Positions 9,331-17,108 are shown, counted from the first letter of the stretch. The stretch: 33,046 bases of DNA from Nitrospirota bacterium (GCA_016212185.1 JACRGX010000009.1:1-33046); one strand, 5' to 3'. Notes: generated from the sequence alone by a model not told the origin. Translations and numbers: made by a program.

Positions 9331-10287
9331 TTAAACCCTGCTGAACCTTCTGAAACCCGAGCAGGGAAGCAGTTCTATAGCGCCGAGTTTCTGCACCCCG
9401 TCAAACATCAGGTTCAGTCCCAGATTATCGCTTGAGATATGCCCTGCAATCACAACATTAATGTGGTATTTCTCAGCCTTTTTCCTGTGGTCTTCGCTGA
9501 GGTGCATTGCCACAATTGTGCCGACGCCCGAATTGGCAAGACTCTCAAAGATATCTTTTGACCCCTCTGTGCCGCCGGTCATATCAACAAAGACCCGGCC
9601 TGCCCTTCTTTCCTTTGAACCCAAAAGTATCCTCGGTCCTGCGTTGTTCTTCCTGCCCTCGTCATACTCAGGAACAGCTTTCAGTATCTTAAGCACATCG
9701 TCTATTGTATCCGGTTTTTTCTCGTCAAAAAGCCTTTGGAGATAACTTACAACCATGTTATCCGCAGGAGTATGGACGCATAAAAAAGGAATACCAAGGA
9801 GTACGGCGGCATCAACCGCCCTCGTATGATTTACAGGGCTTAATTTTCTTTCAACCTCTTTAATCCTGCCATCAAGAAGGTCTTCCGCAATATTTATAGG
9901 TACACCGAATTTATTTAAAATATCAGCCTGCATGCGCATGACCTCGTAAAAATTTGCATAGGCCCTGCCCTCAGGATGGTGGGAAATAATCAGGTCCACC
10001 TTTTTGCCCTTTGCCGAAAGCCTGTCTGCAAGCAGCACCTCGCCTACTTCCATATCAATCCCTAAAAGGGCGCACTTAACATCTTCATCTCCTGTCCCGT
10101 GAAGAATCCTTGTGTCGGCATAGGGATTTTTAAGGGTCTCTGCATCAAAAAAAGCCTTGTCATCACCTTTCAACTCATTATATGCATCCTTCCTTTTCTC
10201 AAGCTCACGGAGCACAGCGTCTTTGCCCCTCGGGTCTGCCTCAATACCTTTTAATACAACTGTTTCATAAAGTTTTCTTAGTAACAT
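9331..10287 (-). CDS. NIF3-like putative dinuclear-metal protein
   Basis: I read this 318-residue protein as a divergent member of the NIF3 (NGG1-interacting factor 3-like) family, whose members bind two metal ions and have no firmly assigned physiological reaction. Supporting motifs are IISHHPEGRAY near residue 101 (NIF3 proteins have an HHP metal motif) and VIAGHISSDNLG near residue 282 (a late GH motif contributes metal ligands). The first ~80 residues are charged and look like an added helical region. The family match rests on these two motifs only. Its ATG directly follows the yqeY stop codon (TAAATG), implying translational coupling. It is an unusual passenger inside an rpsU-dnaG-rpoD operon. 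Confidence 0.65.
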   Translation of the reverse strand: MLLRKLYETVVLKGIEADPRGKDAVLRELEKRKDAYNELKGDDKAFFDAETLKNPYADTRILHGTGDEDVKCALLGIDMEVGEVLLADRLSAKGKKVDLIISHHPEGRAYANFYEVMRMQADILNKFGVPINIAEDLLDGRIKEVERKLSPVNHTRAVDAAVLLGIPFLCVHTPADNMVVSYLQRLFDEKKPDTIDDVLKILKAVPEYDEGRKNNAGPRILLGSKERRAGRVFVDMTGGTEGSKDIFESLANSGVGTIVAMHLSEDHRKKAEKYHINVVIAGHISSDNLGLNLMFDGVQKLGAIELLPCSGFRRFSRV

Positions 10288-10734
10288 TTATCTCTCCAAT
10301 GCCTGTTTGACAAGCTCGCTCAGGAGCCTGCCGTCAACCTGTCCTTTTACCTTAGGCGTGATTAATTTCATCACCCTGCCCATATCCCTAATCCCTGCCG
10401 CCCCTGCCTCTGCAACTACATCGCTGATCATAACCTTCAGCTCATCTTCCGAAATCCAAGGCGGCAGATAAGACTGAATTATTGCAAGTTCTTTAGTCTC
10501 CTGCCTGACAAGGTCTTCCCTGCCCCCTTTTGAAAACTGCTCTATGGAGTCCTTTCTCTGCCTTATCATAGAATTGAGGACCGTATAGATTTCCTCATCA
10601 CCGAGGGGAGCCTTTTTATCTATCTCCCTGTTTTTAATCAGCGCCCTGACCATCCTGATGACCGATACAGTATCCTTGTCGCCGGCTTTCAGGGCAGTTT
10701 TCAAATCTTCAGAGAGTTTTTCAGATAAAGACAT
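10288..10734 (-). CDS. yqeY: GatB/YqeY domain protein
   Basis: A 148-residue protein of the YqeY family, which resembles the tail domain of the GatB subunit of tRNA-dependent amidotransferase; its exact role is unsettled. Diagnostic stretches are VIRMVRALIKNREIDKK, RQRKDSIEQFSKGGREDL, IIQSYLP and the C-terminal GRVMKLITPKVKGQVDG. Length matches the family. It lies 3 bp after the rpsU stop codon and abuts the NIF3-like gene. yqeY next to rpsU and dnaG is a recurring arrangement in several bacterial phyla. Confidence 0.92.
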   Translation of the reverse strand: MSLSEKLSEDLKTALKAGDKDTVSVIRMVRALIKNREIDKKAPLGDEEIYTVLNSMIRQRKDSIEQFSKGGREDLVRQETKELAIIQSYLPPWISEDELKVMISDVVAEAGAAGIRDMGRVMKLITPKVKGQVDGRLLSELVKQALER

Positions 10735-10737
10735 TAG

Positions 10738-10938
10738 TTATCTCGCAGGATAAACCTTCGTCCTTTTAAGCGCCTTTTTTCTGGCGGCGATTGCCTTCTT
10801 TTTCTTTTTTACGCTGGGTTTGTCGTAATGCTCTCTCTTTTTGATCTCAGAAAGTATGCCTTCCCTCTCGCACTGCTTTTTAAACTTTCTGAGAGCATTT
10901 TCAAAAGACTCGTTATCCCCTATTCTCACAAAGGGCAT
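10738..10938 (-). CDS. rpsU: 30S ribosomal protein S21
   Basis: A 66-residue, strongly basic protein of the small ribosomal subunit that helps 30S subunits initiate on mRNA. The sequence beginning [19 protein letters not shown], the central [19 protein letters not shown] and the Lys/Arg-rich tail are typical of S21. An upstream A8-G7 tract followed by GAGAG gives a very purine-rich ribosome site. It is the first gene of the macromolecular-synthesis operon and has a separate promoter about 190 bp upstream with a structured leader. Confidence 0.96.
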   Translation of the reverse strand: MPFVRIGDNESFENALRKFKKQCEREGILSEIKKREHYDKPSVKKKKKAIAARKKALKRTKVYPAR

Positions 10939-11121
10939 TCATCTCTCCCCCCCTTTTTTTTATAATTTTTATCATATCTTTTTATCTTAAATGGATAGTA
11001 AGCGTATTCCCCGTTGTCTTGCCACGGGGTTAAGCGAGCGAATATAATAAAAAATTCCTTACATTAGATTCCCTGTGTTCTTATCACAGGGAAGATCAAT
11101 TCCTTAAGTTTTGTAATAGGT
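10939..11121 (-). promoter_or_regulatory. rpsU leader with two related hairpins
   Basis: The predicted transcript has about 180 untranslated bases. Hairpin A (11093-11069) has a perfect 9-bp stem, TTCCCTGTG with CACAGGGAA, and the loop ATAAGAA. Hairpin B (11029-11009) has a 6-bp stem, CCCCGT with ACGGGG. Aligned to A, B would show a 7-nt loop GCAAGAC, so both loops share AAGA and both stems share a CCC(T/C)GTG-like side. The two are 60 bp apart and appear to be copies of one motif. A protein-binding leader, possibly autogenous, is the obvious guess; I do not recognise a described family. Confidence 0.5.
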
Positions 11122-11127
11122 TGTAAT

Positions 11128-11156
11128 AATATACCTTTTCATGCTTATTTAATCAA
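11128..11156 (-). promoter_or_regulatory. Sigma-70 promoter of the rpsU operon
   Basis: A -35 TTGATT (11156-11151) and -10 TATATT (11133-11128) are separated by 17 bp on the minus strand. The predicted start near 11121 places both hairpins in the untranslated leader of rpsU. Confidence 0.7.
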
Positions 11157-11201
11157 GAACTTCTTAACCGGTAAAATCCGGAGCTTTTCCGGCCCGATTG
11201 A

Positions 11202-11210
11202 TGTTATTAT
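11202..11210 (+). promoter_or_regulatory. Extended -10 promoter, possibly leaderless start
   Basis: TGTTATTAT fits the extended -10 form TGnTATnnT and ends 5 bp before the ATG of the DUF488 gene. There is no Shine-Dalgarno sequence in between, so transcription may begin at or next to the start codon. Confidence 0.45.
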
Positions 11211-11215
11211 TTTAA

Positions 11216-11644
11216 ATGCCGGCAAAAAAAATATACACCCTCGGCACAGGACAGCGAAATGTAGAGGATTTTATTGAAATCATCAATTCTTACGGCATTG
11301 AAGCTGTCATTGATGTGCGCAGTTTTCCAAAAAGCAAGTTTGAACACTTCAGAAAAGAAAACCTTGAGCCGCTTCTTCACAGCGAAGGTTTTGCGTATCA
11401 TCACCTCGGGAAAGAGCTTGGAGGCTTTAGAAAAGGCGGTTATGAAGCCTATACACATATCGGAGAATTTGAATCGGGGATAAATAAGCTGGAGGGTATT
11501 GCCGCTGAAAAGTTGTCGGTAATAATTTGCGCTGAACATTTTCCGTGGAAATGCCACAGGCGGTTCATCGCAAAGGCTCTGCACAAAAAAGGCTGGGCCG
11601 TTGAGCATATAATTGATAAAGGGAAAATATGGGCGCCGAAGTGA
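11216..11644 (+). CDS. DUF488 family protein
   Basis: A 142-residue single-domain protein of the DUF488 family, of unknown biochemical function. Family hallmarks are IYTLGTGQRNVEDFIEI at the N terminus, AVIDVRSFPKSK, LGKELGG and the C-terminal ICAEHFPWKCHRRFIA, where Cys and His residues are conserved. The start agrees with the family's usual beginning a few residues before the IYT(L/I)G motif. It stands alone, divergent from rpsU and convergent with the response regulator at 11675. An extended -10 element lies directly upstream and there is no ribosome site. Confidence 0.88.
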   Translation: MPAKKIYTLGTGQRNVEDFIEIINSYGIEAVIDVRSFPKSKFEHFRKENLEPLLHSEGFAYHHLGKELGGFRKGGYEAYTHIGEFESGINKLEGIAAEKLSVIICAEHFPWKCHRRFIAKALHKKGWAVEHIIDKGKIWAPK

Positions 11645-11674
11645 GGCTAAATTAAAACAGGAGCAGGACTTAAT

Positions 11675-12622
11675 TTACTTCTTGTATGCGCTTACTTTGT
11701 TTTTACCCTTTTCTTTTGCCTTATATAACGCCTGGTCTGCATGGTCCAGGACGGTTTCCCACTTTTTGCTGTCCCCCTTGCACTCAGTGGTAAAGCATGC
11801 TGAAACACCGCAGCTTACAGTCAGCTTGCCGCTCCGGCTGCCTTTATGCTCAATCTCAAGCGACTCAACCGCCTTTCTTATCCTTTCGGCAGCCAGCAGG
11901 GTAGTTTCTATATCCTGTTCAGGCAGGATGATAACAATCTCTTCGCCGCCGAATCTGAAGATATCGTCTGACATGCGCATTGTCGTTTTGATTGAGTCTG
12001 CAACGGTTTTAAGGATATTGTCGCCGGGCAAGTGCCCGTAAATGTCATTGTACGCCTTAAAGTCATCTATGTCGCACATGATTATTCCATAATTATATGC
12101 ATACCTGTGCGCCCGGTTATGCACCTTGTCTATGCATTCATAAAAACTCCTGCGGTTCCCTATATTCATAAGAGGGTCAATCCTTATCAGCTCTTCCAGG
12201 ACAAGATTTAATTTATTAAGCTCCTCATTTTTCTGCGTAAGCTCCTTCTCAAGCTCTATAATGCGCTCTCCTGCGCGCACCTTAACCTGCAATTCATTAC
12301 GGTCAAACGGCTTTGTCACATAATCGTCGGCGCCGGATTCAAGCCCTTTAATCATGTCCTCTTTTGTATCTTTGCCAGTAAGAAGGATAAAGTAGACATA
12401 TCCGGGCATCTTTGATTCACGGATATTACGGCATAATGTGATTCCGTCTATACCGGGCATTATCCAGTCTGCAATGACAAGTCGTATGTCTTCTTTCTGT
12501 AAAACAGCCCAGGCCTCCTGTCCGTCTTTAACCTGCGTGACCTCATAACCCCATTCCTTAAGCGTCTTCTGCAAAAGTCTTCTTGATATAAGGTCATCCT
12601 CTGCAATTAGTATCTTCTTCAT
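11675..12622 (-). CDS. Response regulator with GGDEF (diguanylate cyclase) domain
   Basis: A 315-residue PleD-like protein that should make cyclic di-GMP when phosphorylated. The receiver domain spans residues ~1-120, with acidic pocket EDD, phospho-acceptor Asp52 in ADWIMPGIDG and Lys in TKPFD. A short coiled linker (~121-145) precedes the GGDEF domain. The active-site motif is GGEEI (225-229), with Ile in place of the usual Phe, and an RxxD inhibitory site (RMSD, 216-219) lies the canonical five residues before it, so product inhibition is expected. GGAGG precedes the ATG by 7 bases. The gene is 49 bp downstream of the hybrid kinase and is its likely partner. Confidence 0.94.
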   Translation of the reverse strand: MKKILIAEDDLISRRLLQKTLKEWGYEVTQVKDGQEAWAVLQKEDIRLVIADWIMPGIDGITLCRNIRESKMPGYVYFILLTGKDTKEDMIKGLESGADDYVTKPFDRNELQVKVRAGERIIELEKELTQKNEELNKLNLVLEELIRIDPLMNIGNRRSFYECIDKVHNRAHRYAYNYGIIMCDIDDFKAYNDIYGHLPGDNILKTVADSIKTTMRMSDDIFRFGGEEIVIILPEQDIETTLLAAERIRKAVESLEIEHKGSRSGKLTVSCGVSACFTTECKGDSKKWETVLDHADQALYKAKEKGKNKVSAYKK

Positions 12623-12671
12623 CGCAAATCCTCCGCATTAAAACTAAATTCCCTGTTGCTTACGGTTTATA

Positions 12672-15600
12672 TTACAGCGCAGTTGCAAATTCATTTAAAC
12701 GGTCTACTTCGTCCTTCATCTCTTTTATAAGCGGTGAAACATCAGCAATGCTCCTGTCCCGTCCCTTGTGTTCAATGCTTAAGGCCAGAGAATATACCTT
12801 ATCGGCGGACAAATTGCCAGCCGCTCCCTTGATACTGTGCGCCTCTGTTTGTATTAAATCGGCATTGCCTGATGCCGCAGCCTCTGAAAGCGTCTTTAGA
12901 TGTTCCGGTATATAATTCAAAAACTCCTTAAGCATTTCCTTGAAAAACTCCCTGTCATTACCAAATCTCTGCATTGCCGCCTTCATATCTACAGGGATGC
13001 TTTTAAACACAGCATCTTTTAAGCGGATGTTATCGTCTGTGATGACAAGCTCAGGCCCGGCAGATTTTTTCTCAAGCTGGGTCTTAATCCATTTTTCTAT
13101 GAGTTCAAAGAGAGCCTGCGGCTGTATGGGCTTTGAAATATAATCATCCATGCCTGCGTTGAGACACGCCTCACGGTCGCCCTCCATAGCATGCGCCGTC
13201 ATGGCGATAATAGGAGTATGACGGGATTCGCCTTCTTTTTCCCTGATAGCTTTTGTCGCCTTAAATCCATCCATTTCAGGCATCTGGACATCCATCAGGA
13301 TTAGGTCATATTGATTTTCCCCTGCGGCCTCAACTGCAAGCCGGCCGTTTCCGGCAACATCAGCAGTGTATCCGGCTTTATTAAGCAGCGCCGTTATAAA
13401 TTTCTGGTTGACCGGATTGTCTTCAACCAAAAGTATGCTTACATCGCGCCGCTTTTTCTCTGAAATTGTATGACGGGTCACGATTGATTTATGTTTTATG
13501 TCCTTAGCCGCCGCTTCCAGGCTGAGGACTGTAGTTATCGCATCTAAAAGCAATGACTGTTTTATCGGTTTGACAAGATAGCCGTCACACCCCATATCGT
13601 GCAGTTGTGAGCTGTCTCCGCGGTTTGCAAGCGAGGTAAGCGCAATTATTGCAGTCTTATTTATATCAGAAGATTGTTTAATATTACGTATGGTCTGTGC
13701 AATATCTGAGCCGGGTATCTGCATGTCAAGGATTAACAGCCGGAACGGATCCTCAGAACCTGCGGCGTTCTTTAATTCCTGAACCGCCTTTATGTCGTCT
13801 TCAACTGCATACGGGCGGCACCCGAAACTCTCAAGCATTTTGCAGAGGATGGTCCTGTTAGTTTCATTGTCGTCGGCAACGAGTATCTTGGCCCCATGTA
13901 TGTCAGGGTAAACTTCATGCATAATAACCCCCCCTGCCTTTTGTTTTTCAAGCGGCACAGTAAACCAGAACCGGCTGCTTTTGCCTTCCTCACTCTCAAC
14001 GCCCAGCTCGCCGCCCATTAACCTGACTAATTGCATTGATATAGACAAACCCAGTCCCGTGCCCCCATATTTACGGGTTGTTGAGGTATCTGCCTGCGTA
14101 AAGGGGTCAAAAATCATAGACAGTTTATCCTTTGATATCCCGATACCCGTATCCGTGACTGAAAAAAGAACAGTGACTTTATCATCCGTCTCCTGTTTAA
14201 GTTCCACCCTTATTACAACCTCGCCTTTTTCAGTAAATTTGATTGCATTCCCCGCAAGATTTACGAGTATCTGACGAATCCTGCCCGAATCACCCCTCAC
14301 CAGCGACGGAACAGTGTGGTGAATCAAACATGCAAGCTCAAGATTTTTCTCCTGCGCGCGGGGAGCCAGCGTCTCGGCAACGCTCTCAACCGTCATACGG
14401 AGGTTGAAATCAATAATATCAACCGGCAGCATTCCCGCCTCAATTTTGGAGAAATCAAGGATGTCGTTAATAATTTCAAGGAGCTCGTAAGCATTTCTTT
14501 TTGCAGTAACTAAATAATCGCGCTGTCCCTCGGTAAGGTTTGTATTCAGCGCCAAGTCCATCATGCCTAAAACCCCTGTCATAGGCGTGCGTATCTCATG
14601 GCTCATGTTCGCAAGAAAATCCGATTTCAGCCTGCTTGCATCTTCGGCGGAAAAACGCGCATCTATAAGTTCCTTATGCGTGCTCTCAAGGATGTGCATC
14701 ATATTATTAAAGGTCTCCCTTATCTCATACATCGGGTTTTTTATAGAATCCTGATAGATATTGCATTTCTCACAGGCTCCGAATTTCCTTGCAAATACGC
14801 CCTGCACATTTCCACCGCAGTGTGTGCCGGCTATCTGCCAGCAGCGGATATTCCTCTGTCCGAATACGGGGCAGTCCTTGTACTTGCAGTTCTTCACCTC
14901 CCAGCATGTGGGGATATGCGGATTGTCCATAGGGCGGTAGAGGTAAGTTTCAAAACCCTTCTTTTTTTCAACTTCCGAAATTATCCGGGAAAAGATATTC
15001 AGGGAACTGCGAAGCTGGTCCCTGTCTGTTTTTAGCTCATTGCTTATAGCCTCAAGGTCTTTTTGTTTTTCAACAAGGTCCTTCTCTGCCTTCTCACGGC
15101 TTTCAATCGTTTTTTTTGCATTTGATAAGACTACAAAAATTGCAGTTAAGAGTCCGAGCGCAAGGACAAACAGCAGTGTGGAAGAATGTGAGATCAGACT
15201 GCCAAACCTCCCTTTTGTGTTTGTAATGTCAAAATAGATTTCAAACGCCCCGACAAAACCCTCCTCTCTTAGTATCGGCACATAGGTCTCCACCACATCA
15301 ACAGTCACTATCTTGCCCTCGGCAGACCTTGAAATTTTTGGAACAATATTTGTGTATGTATTGCCCCTGGCTACAATCTCATGAAAATAGCGCTTTCGGT
15401 TCATTTCACCTATCTCGGTTTCATCGGTGGAAAATATAACCTCGCCTGCCTTTGAAAAAAGCTTCAGTTTCATAAGCCCGAAGTCTTTTGCGGCACGCCT
15501 GACCTCATTTACAAAATTAGGCGGTAGAGATTCCCTTTTTAATTCACTTCCCTCCGGAACAAACATGGAACCCAGGTGTGTTGTTATGCGAAAAGCATGG

Positions 15601-15728
15601 CCTTCAATTGTTTCCATCATAAGCTTATTAAATGAGGGGTAAATGAACAGGACATTGTACAAAGGCAGGATTATTGCTATTGCAAGAGATATGAGCAGGA
15701 TATTCCTTAGGAATTTAATCTTAAACAT
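12672..15728 (-). CDS. Hybrid sensor histidine kinase with two receivers and an HPt domain
   Basis: A BarA-like phosphorelay protein of about 1,018 residues from the ATG at 15728 (an in-frame TTG lies at 15749). Order: membrane segment ~7-30; periplasmic sensor ~31-180; second membrane segment ~182-203; coiled coil; Cys-rich module ~275-322 (CWEVKNC, CPVF, RCWQIAGTHCGG, CEKC); HisKA with His ~377 in MSHEIRTPM; ATPase (GNAIKFTEKG, DTGIGIS, GGTGLGLSI); receiver 1 (LILDMQIPGSD); receiver 2 (LILMDVQMPEMDG); C-terminal HPt with the His in EAHSIKGAAGN. The Cys module is a known zinc- or cluster-like insert in sensor proteins; its ligand is unknown to me. The adjacent REC-GGDEF protein is the probable output, so the relay likely sets cyclic di-GMP. 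The signal sensed is unknown. Confidence 0.94.
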   Translation of the reverse strand: MFKIKFLRNILLISLAIAIILPLYNVLFIYPSFNKLMMETIEGHAFRITTHLGSMFVPEGSELKRESLPPNFVNEVRRAAKDFGLMKLKLFSKAGEVIFSTDETEIGEMNRKRYFHEIVARGNTYTNIVPKISRSAEGKIVTVDVVETYVPILREEGFVGAFEIYFDITNTKGRFGSLISHSSTLLFVLALGLLTAIFVVLSNAKKTIESREKAEKDLVEKQKDLEAISNELKTDRDQLRSSLNIFSRIISEVEKKKGFETYLYRPMDNPHIPTCWEVKNCKYKDCPVFGQRNIRCWQIAGTHCGGNVQGVFARKFGACEKCNIYQDSIKNPMYEIRETFNNMMHILESTHKELIDARFSAEDASRLKSDFLANMSHEIRTPMTGVLGMMDLALNTNLTEGQRDYLVTAKRNAYELLEIINDILDFSKIEAGMLPVDIIDFNLRMTVESVAETLAPRAQEKNLELACLIHHTVPSLVRGDSGRIRQILVNLAGNAIKFTEKGEVVIRVELKQETDDKVTVLFSVTDTGIGISKDKLSMIFDPFTQADTSTTRKYGGTGLGLSISMQLVRLMGGELGVESEEGKSSRFWFTVPLEKQKAGGVIMHEVYPDIHGAKILVADDNETNRTILCKMLESFGCRPYAVEDDIKAVQELKNAAGSEDPFRLLILDMQIPGSDIAQTIRNIKQSSDINKTAIIALTSLANRGDSSQLHDMGCDGYLVKPIKQSLLLDAITTVLSLEAAAKDIKHKSIVTRHTISEKKRRDVSILLVEDNPVNQKFITALLNKAGYTADVAGNGRLAVEAAGENQYDLILMDVQMPEMDGFKATKAIREKEGESRHTPIIAMTAHAMEGDREACLNAGMDDYISKPIQPQALFELIEKWIKTQLEKKSAGPELVITDDNIRLKDAVFKSIPVDMKAAMQRFGNDREFFKEMLKEFLNYIPEHLKTLSEAAASGNADLIQTEAHSIKGAAGNLSADKVYSLALSIEHKGRDRSIADVSPLIKEMKDEVDRLNEFATAL

Positions 15729-15815
15729 TTGTTGAATATTGTGTAACAAATTCTGGAAATTAGCAAGCGACCTGTATCATCCAATCCCAATTTTTTAAAA
15801 GGGGATATAACAGTT

Positions 15816-15849
15816 CCCCTCCCTTAACGGGAGGGGATGAAGGGGAGGG
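15816..15849. repeat. CCCCTCCC palindromic repeat
   Basis: CCCCTCCC and GGGAGGGG form a perfect 8-bp inverted repeat around TTAAC, followed by GATGAAGGGGAGGG. It lies in the 191-bp gap between the divergent kinase and binding-protein genes. Similar G-rich palindromes are common dispersed repeats in bacterial genomes; only one copy is in this window. Confidence 0.55.
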
Positions 15850-15905
15850 TAGTATAAGGGAATTACAGGCTAAATTCCGCTTGCATATAAACTCAAATCG
15901 TGTAT

Positions 15906-15913
15906 GATATAAT
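15906..15913 (+). promoter_or_regulatory. Extended -10 promoter of the binding-protein gene
   Basis: TGATATAAT (from 15905) is a perfect extended -10 (TGn plus TATAAT). It ends 6 bp before the ATG at 15920, so the predicted RNA start coincides with that codon. TTGCAT upstream is 21 bp away, too far for a standard -35. Confidence 0.55.
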
Positions 15914-15919
15914 TAACTT

Positions 15920-16933
15920 ATGCATGGGTTTAACGGCATGAAAAATCTTTCAAGGCTCTTGCAAAAGTCATTATTTGTCATTCCCGAGGTCTTTATCGGG
16001 AATCCAGTATTTTTTAAAATCAAAGACTTCTGGATACCCGCCTTCGCGGGTATGACGGCAAAAAGGATTCCCTCTATACTTTTGCAAGCGGCTCTTTTAA
16101 TAAAAGTTCCACGCCTCCGCCTCCTATTTTTCATCTCCCTTTTAATATGCTTGTTTAATGCGCCTTTTGCTTATTCTGAACAGATTACGGGAAGCGGCTG
16201 TTCGGTGAGCAATCTGGGTTATCTGACAGAGCTTGCCAAAGACTATGAAAAACTTACAGGCGAGAAAGTGCTCATCCGCGGAGGAGGCAGCGCAACAGGC
16301 ATAGACGACCTGCGGACAGGCAGGGTGGATTTTGCCGCCTCATGCAGGCATATGACAAAAGATGACCCTAAAGATATTGAATTTATACAGGTCGCATGGG
16401 ATGCGTTAGTAGCTATTGTACATAAATCAAACCCGGTCAGCAGTATATCCCTTGATGATATCAGGGCAATATACGCAGGCAAAATAACCAACTGGAAACA
16501 GCTAAAAGGCGCCGATAAGGCAATAAACCTCTTTATATCAAAACCGTCTAAAGGGCACGGACTCAGCGGCGTTGAGACCTCGGTTAATGAGCTTATATTT
16601 AAGGGTAACCAGCCTCAAGATATCCCGGATGCCACATATCTTGCCTCAACAGGCATTGTAGAGCAAATGATAGAAAAAACTGCTGAGGGCTTTGCAATAG
16701 CCGGATTTTTAAGTTCAAGAAAGCGGGACGTAAAGATCTTGAAACTAAACGGCGTTTATCCGGATAAACAAAGTATTTCAACCGGTAAATATCCTTATAA
16801 AAGACCACTTTTTATTTTGGCGGCTAAAAATCCAAGACCGGAGGTCAAAAAATTTATTGATTTTGCATTGAGCAAAAAAGGGCAGGAACTCATAAGCTCA
16901 TACGGCGCTATATCGCTTTCAGATATAAAATGA
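15920..16933 (+). CDS. PstS-like periplasmic substrate-binding protein with repeat-derived N terminus
   Basis: The mature part matches phosphate-type ABC binding proteins (PBP-like family): ITGSGCSVSNLGYLTEL, a Gly-rich RGGGSATGIDDLRTGRVDF ligand loop, ISLDDIRAIYAGKITNWKQL and GKYPYKRPLFILA. A Sec signal peptide (LRLLFFISLLICLFNAPFAYS) ends only near residue 85. Residues ~13-56 before it are translated from a palindromic repeat element (including the telltale WIPAFAGMT). Translation may therefore start at 15920 or 15938 and read through, or at 16052 inside the element, or at a TTG near 16082. No permease or ATPase genes adjoin it; the next gene is a membrane HAMP-PAS sensor, so it may serve signalling rather than uptake. 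The ligand is uncertain. Confidence 0.85.
   Translation: MHGFNGMKNLSRLLQKSLFVIPEVFIGNPVFFKIKDFWIPAFAGMTAKRIPSILLQAALLIKVPRLRLLFFISLLICLFNAPFAYSEQITGSGCSVSNLGYLTELAKDYEKLTGEKVLIRGGGSATGIDDLRTGRVDFAASCRHMTKDDPKDIEFIQVAWDALVAIVHKSNPVSSISLDDIRAIYAGKITNWKQLKGADKAINLFISKPSKGHGLSGVETSVNELIFKGNQPQDIPDATYLASTGIVEQMIEKTAEGFAIAGFLSSRKRDVKILKLNGVYPDKQSISTGKYPYKRPLFILAAKNPRPEVKKFIDFALSKKGQELISSYGAISLSDIK
15958..16088. mobile_element. MITE-like 131-bp palindromic element inside the binding-protein ORF
   Basis: CTTGCAAAAGT (15958-15968) and ACTTTTGCAAG (16078-16088) are perfect 11-bp terminal inverted repeats. Inside, 15977-16056 is a double hairpin bounded by GTCAT and ATGAC: TTCCCGA/TCGGGAA, and ATACCCGC/GCGGGTAT around CTTC, joined by a spacer flanked by CCAG and CTGG. 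The minus-strand translation contains VIPAKAGIQ, the signature of a widespread dispersed repeat. There is no transposase. I see no clear target-site duplication. Confidence 0.7.
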
Positions 16934-16965
16934 AACAATTATGGAGTATTATAATATCGTATGCC

Positions 16966-17058
16966 GTCATTCCTGCGGATTCCTGCCTACCATGCAGGCA
17001 GGAATCCAGAGTGGAAAAGACTGGATTCCGCATTCCCGATGCATCGGGACGGAATGAC
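16966..17058. repeat. Second full copy of the GTCATTCC palindromic repeat
   Basis: Bounded by GTCATTCC and GGAATGAC. It has an 11-bp perfect hairpin (GATTCCTGCCT with AGGCAGGAATC), then CCAG, spacer, CTGG, and a second palindrome CCCGATGCATCGGG. The architecture is the same as the core at 15977-16056 but the arms differ. It begins 32 bp after the binding-protein stop codon and could act as a transcriptional or RNA-stability barrier before the next gene. Confidence 0.7.
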
Positions 17059-17108
17059 AAAAAAGATAATTTTCTAATCGCTGTCCCGACATTTTGGGGC
17101 GGGGTGAA

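Noticed and set aside
11009-11029. Hairpin as an intrinsic terminator for the DUF488 or rpsU side
   Set aside because: Neither strand has a T run after the stem, and the hairpin lies inside the predicted rpsU leader.
11207-11608. 133-residue minus-strand frame opposite the DUF488 gene
   Set aside because: DUF488 on the plus strand has clear conserved motifs; the antisense frame has none.
15913-16134. Minus-strand reading frame containing VIPAKAGIQ
   Set aside because: It is the translation of the palindromic repeat opposite a real gene, a well-known source of false genes.
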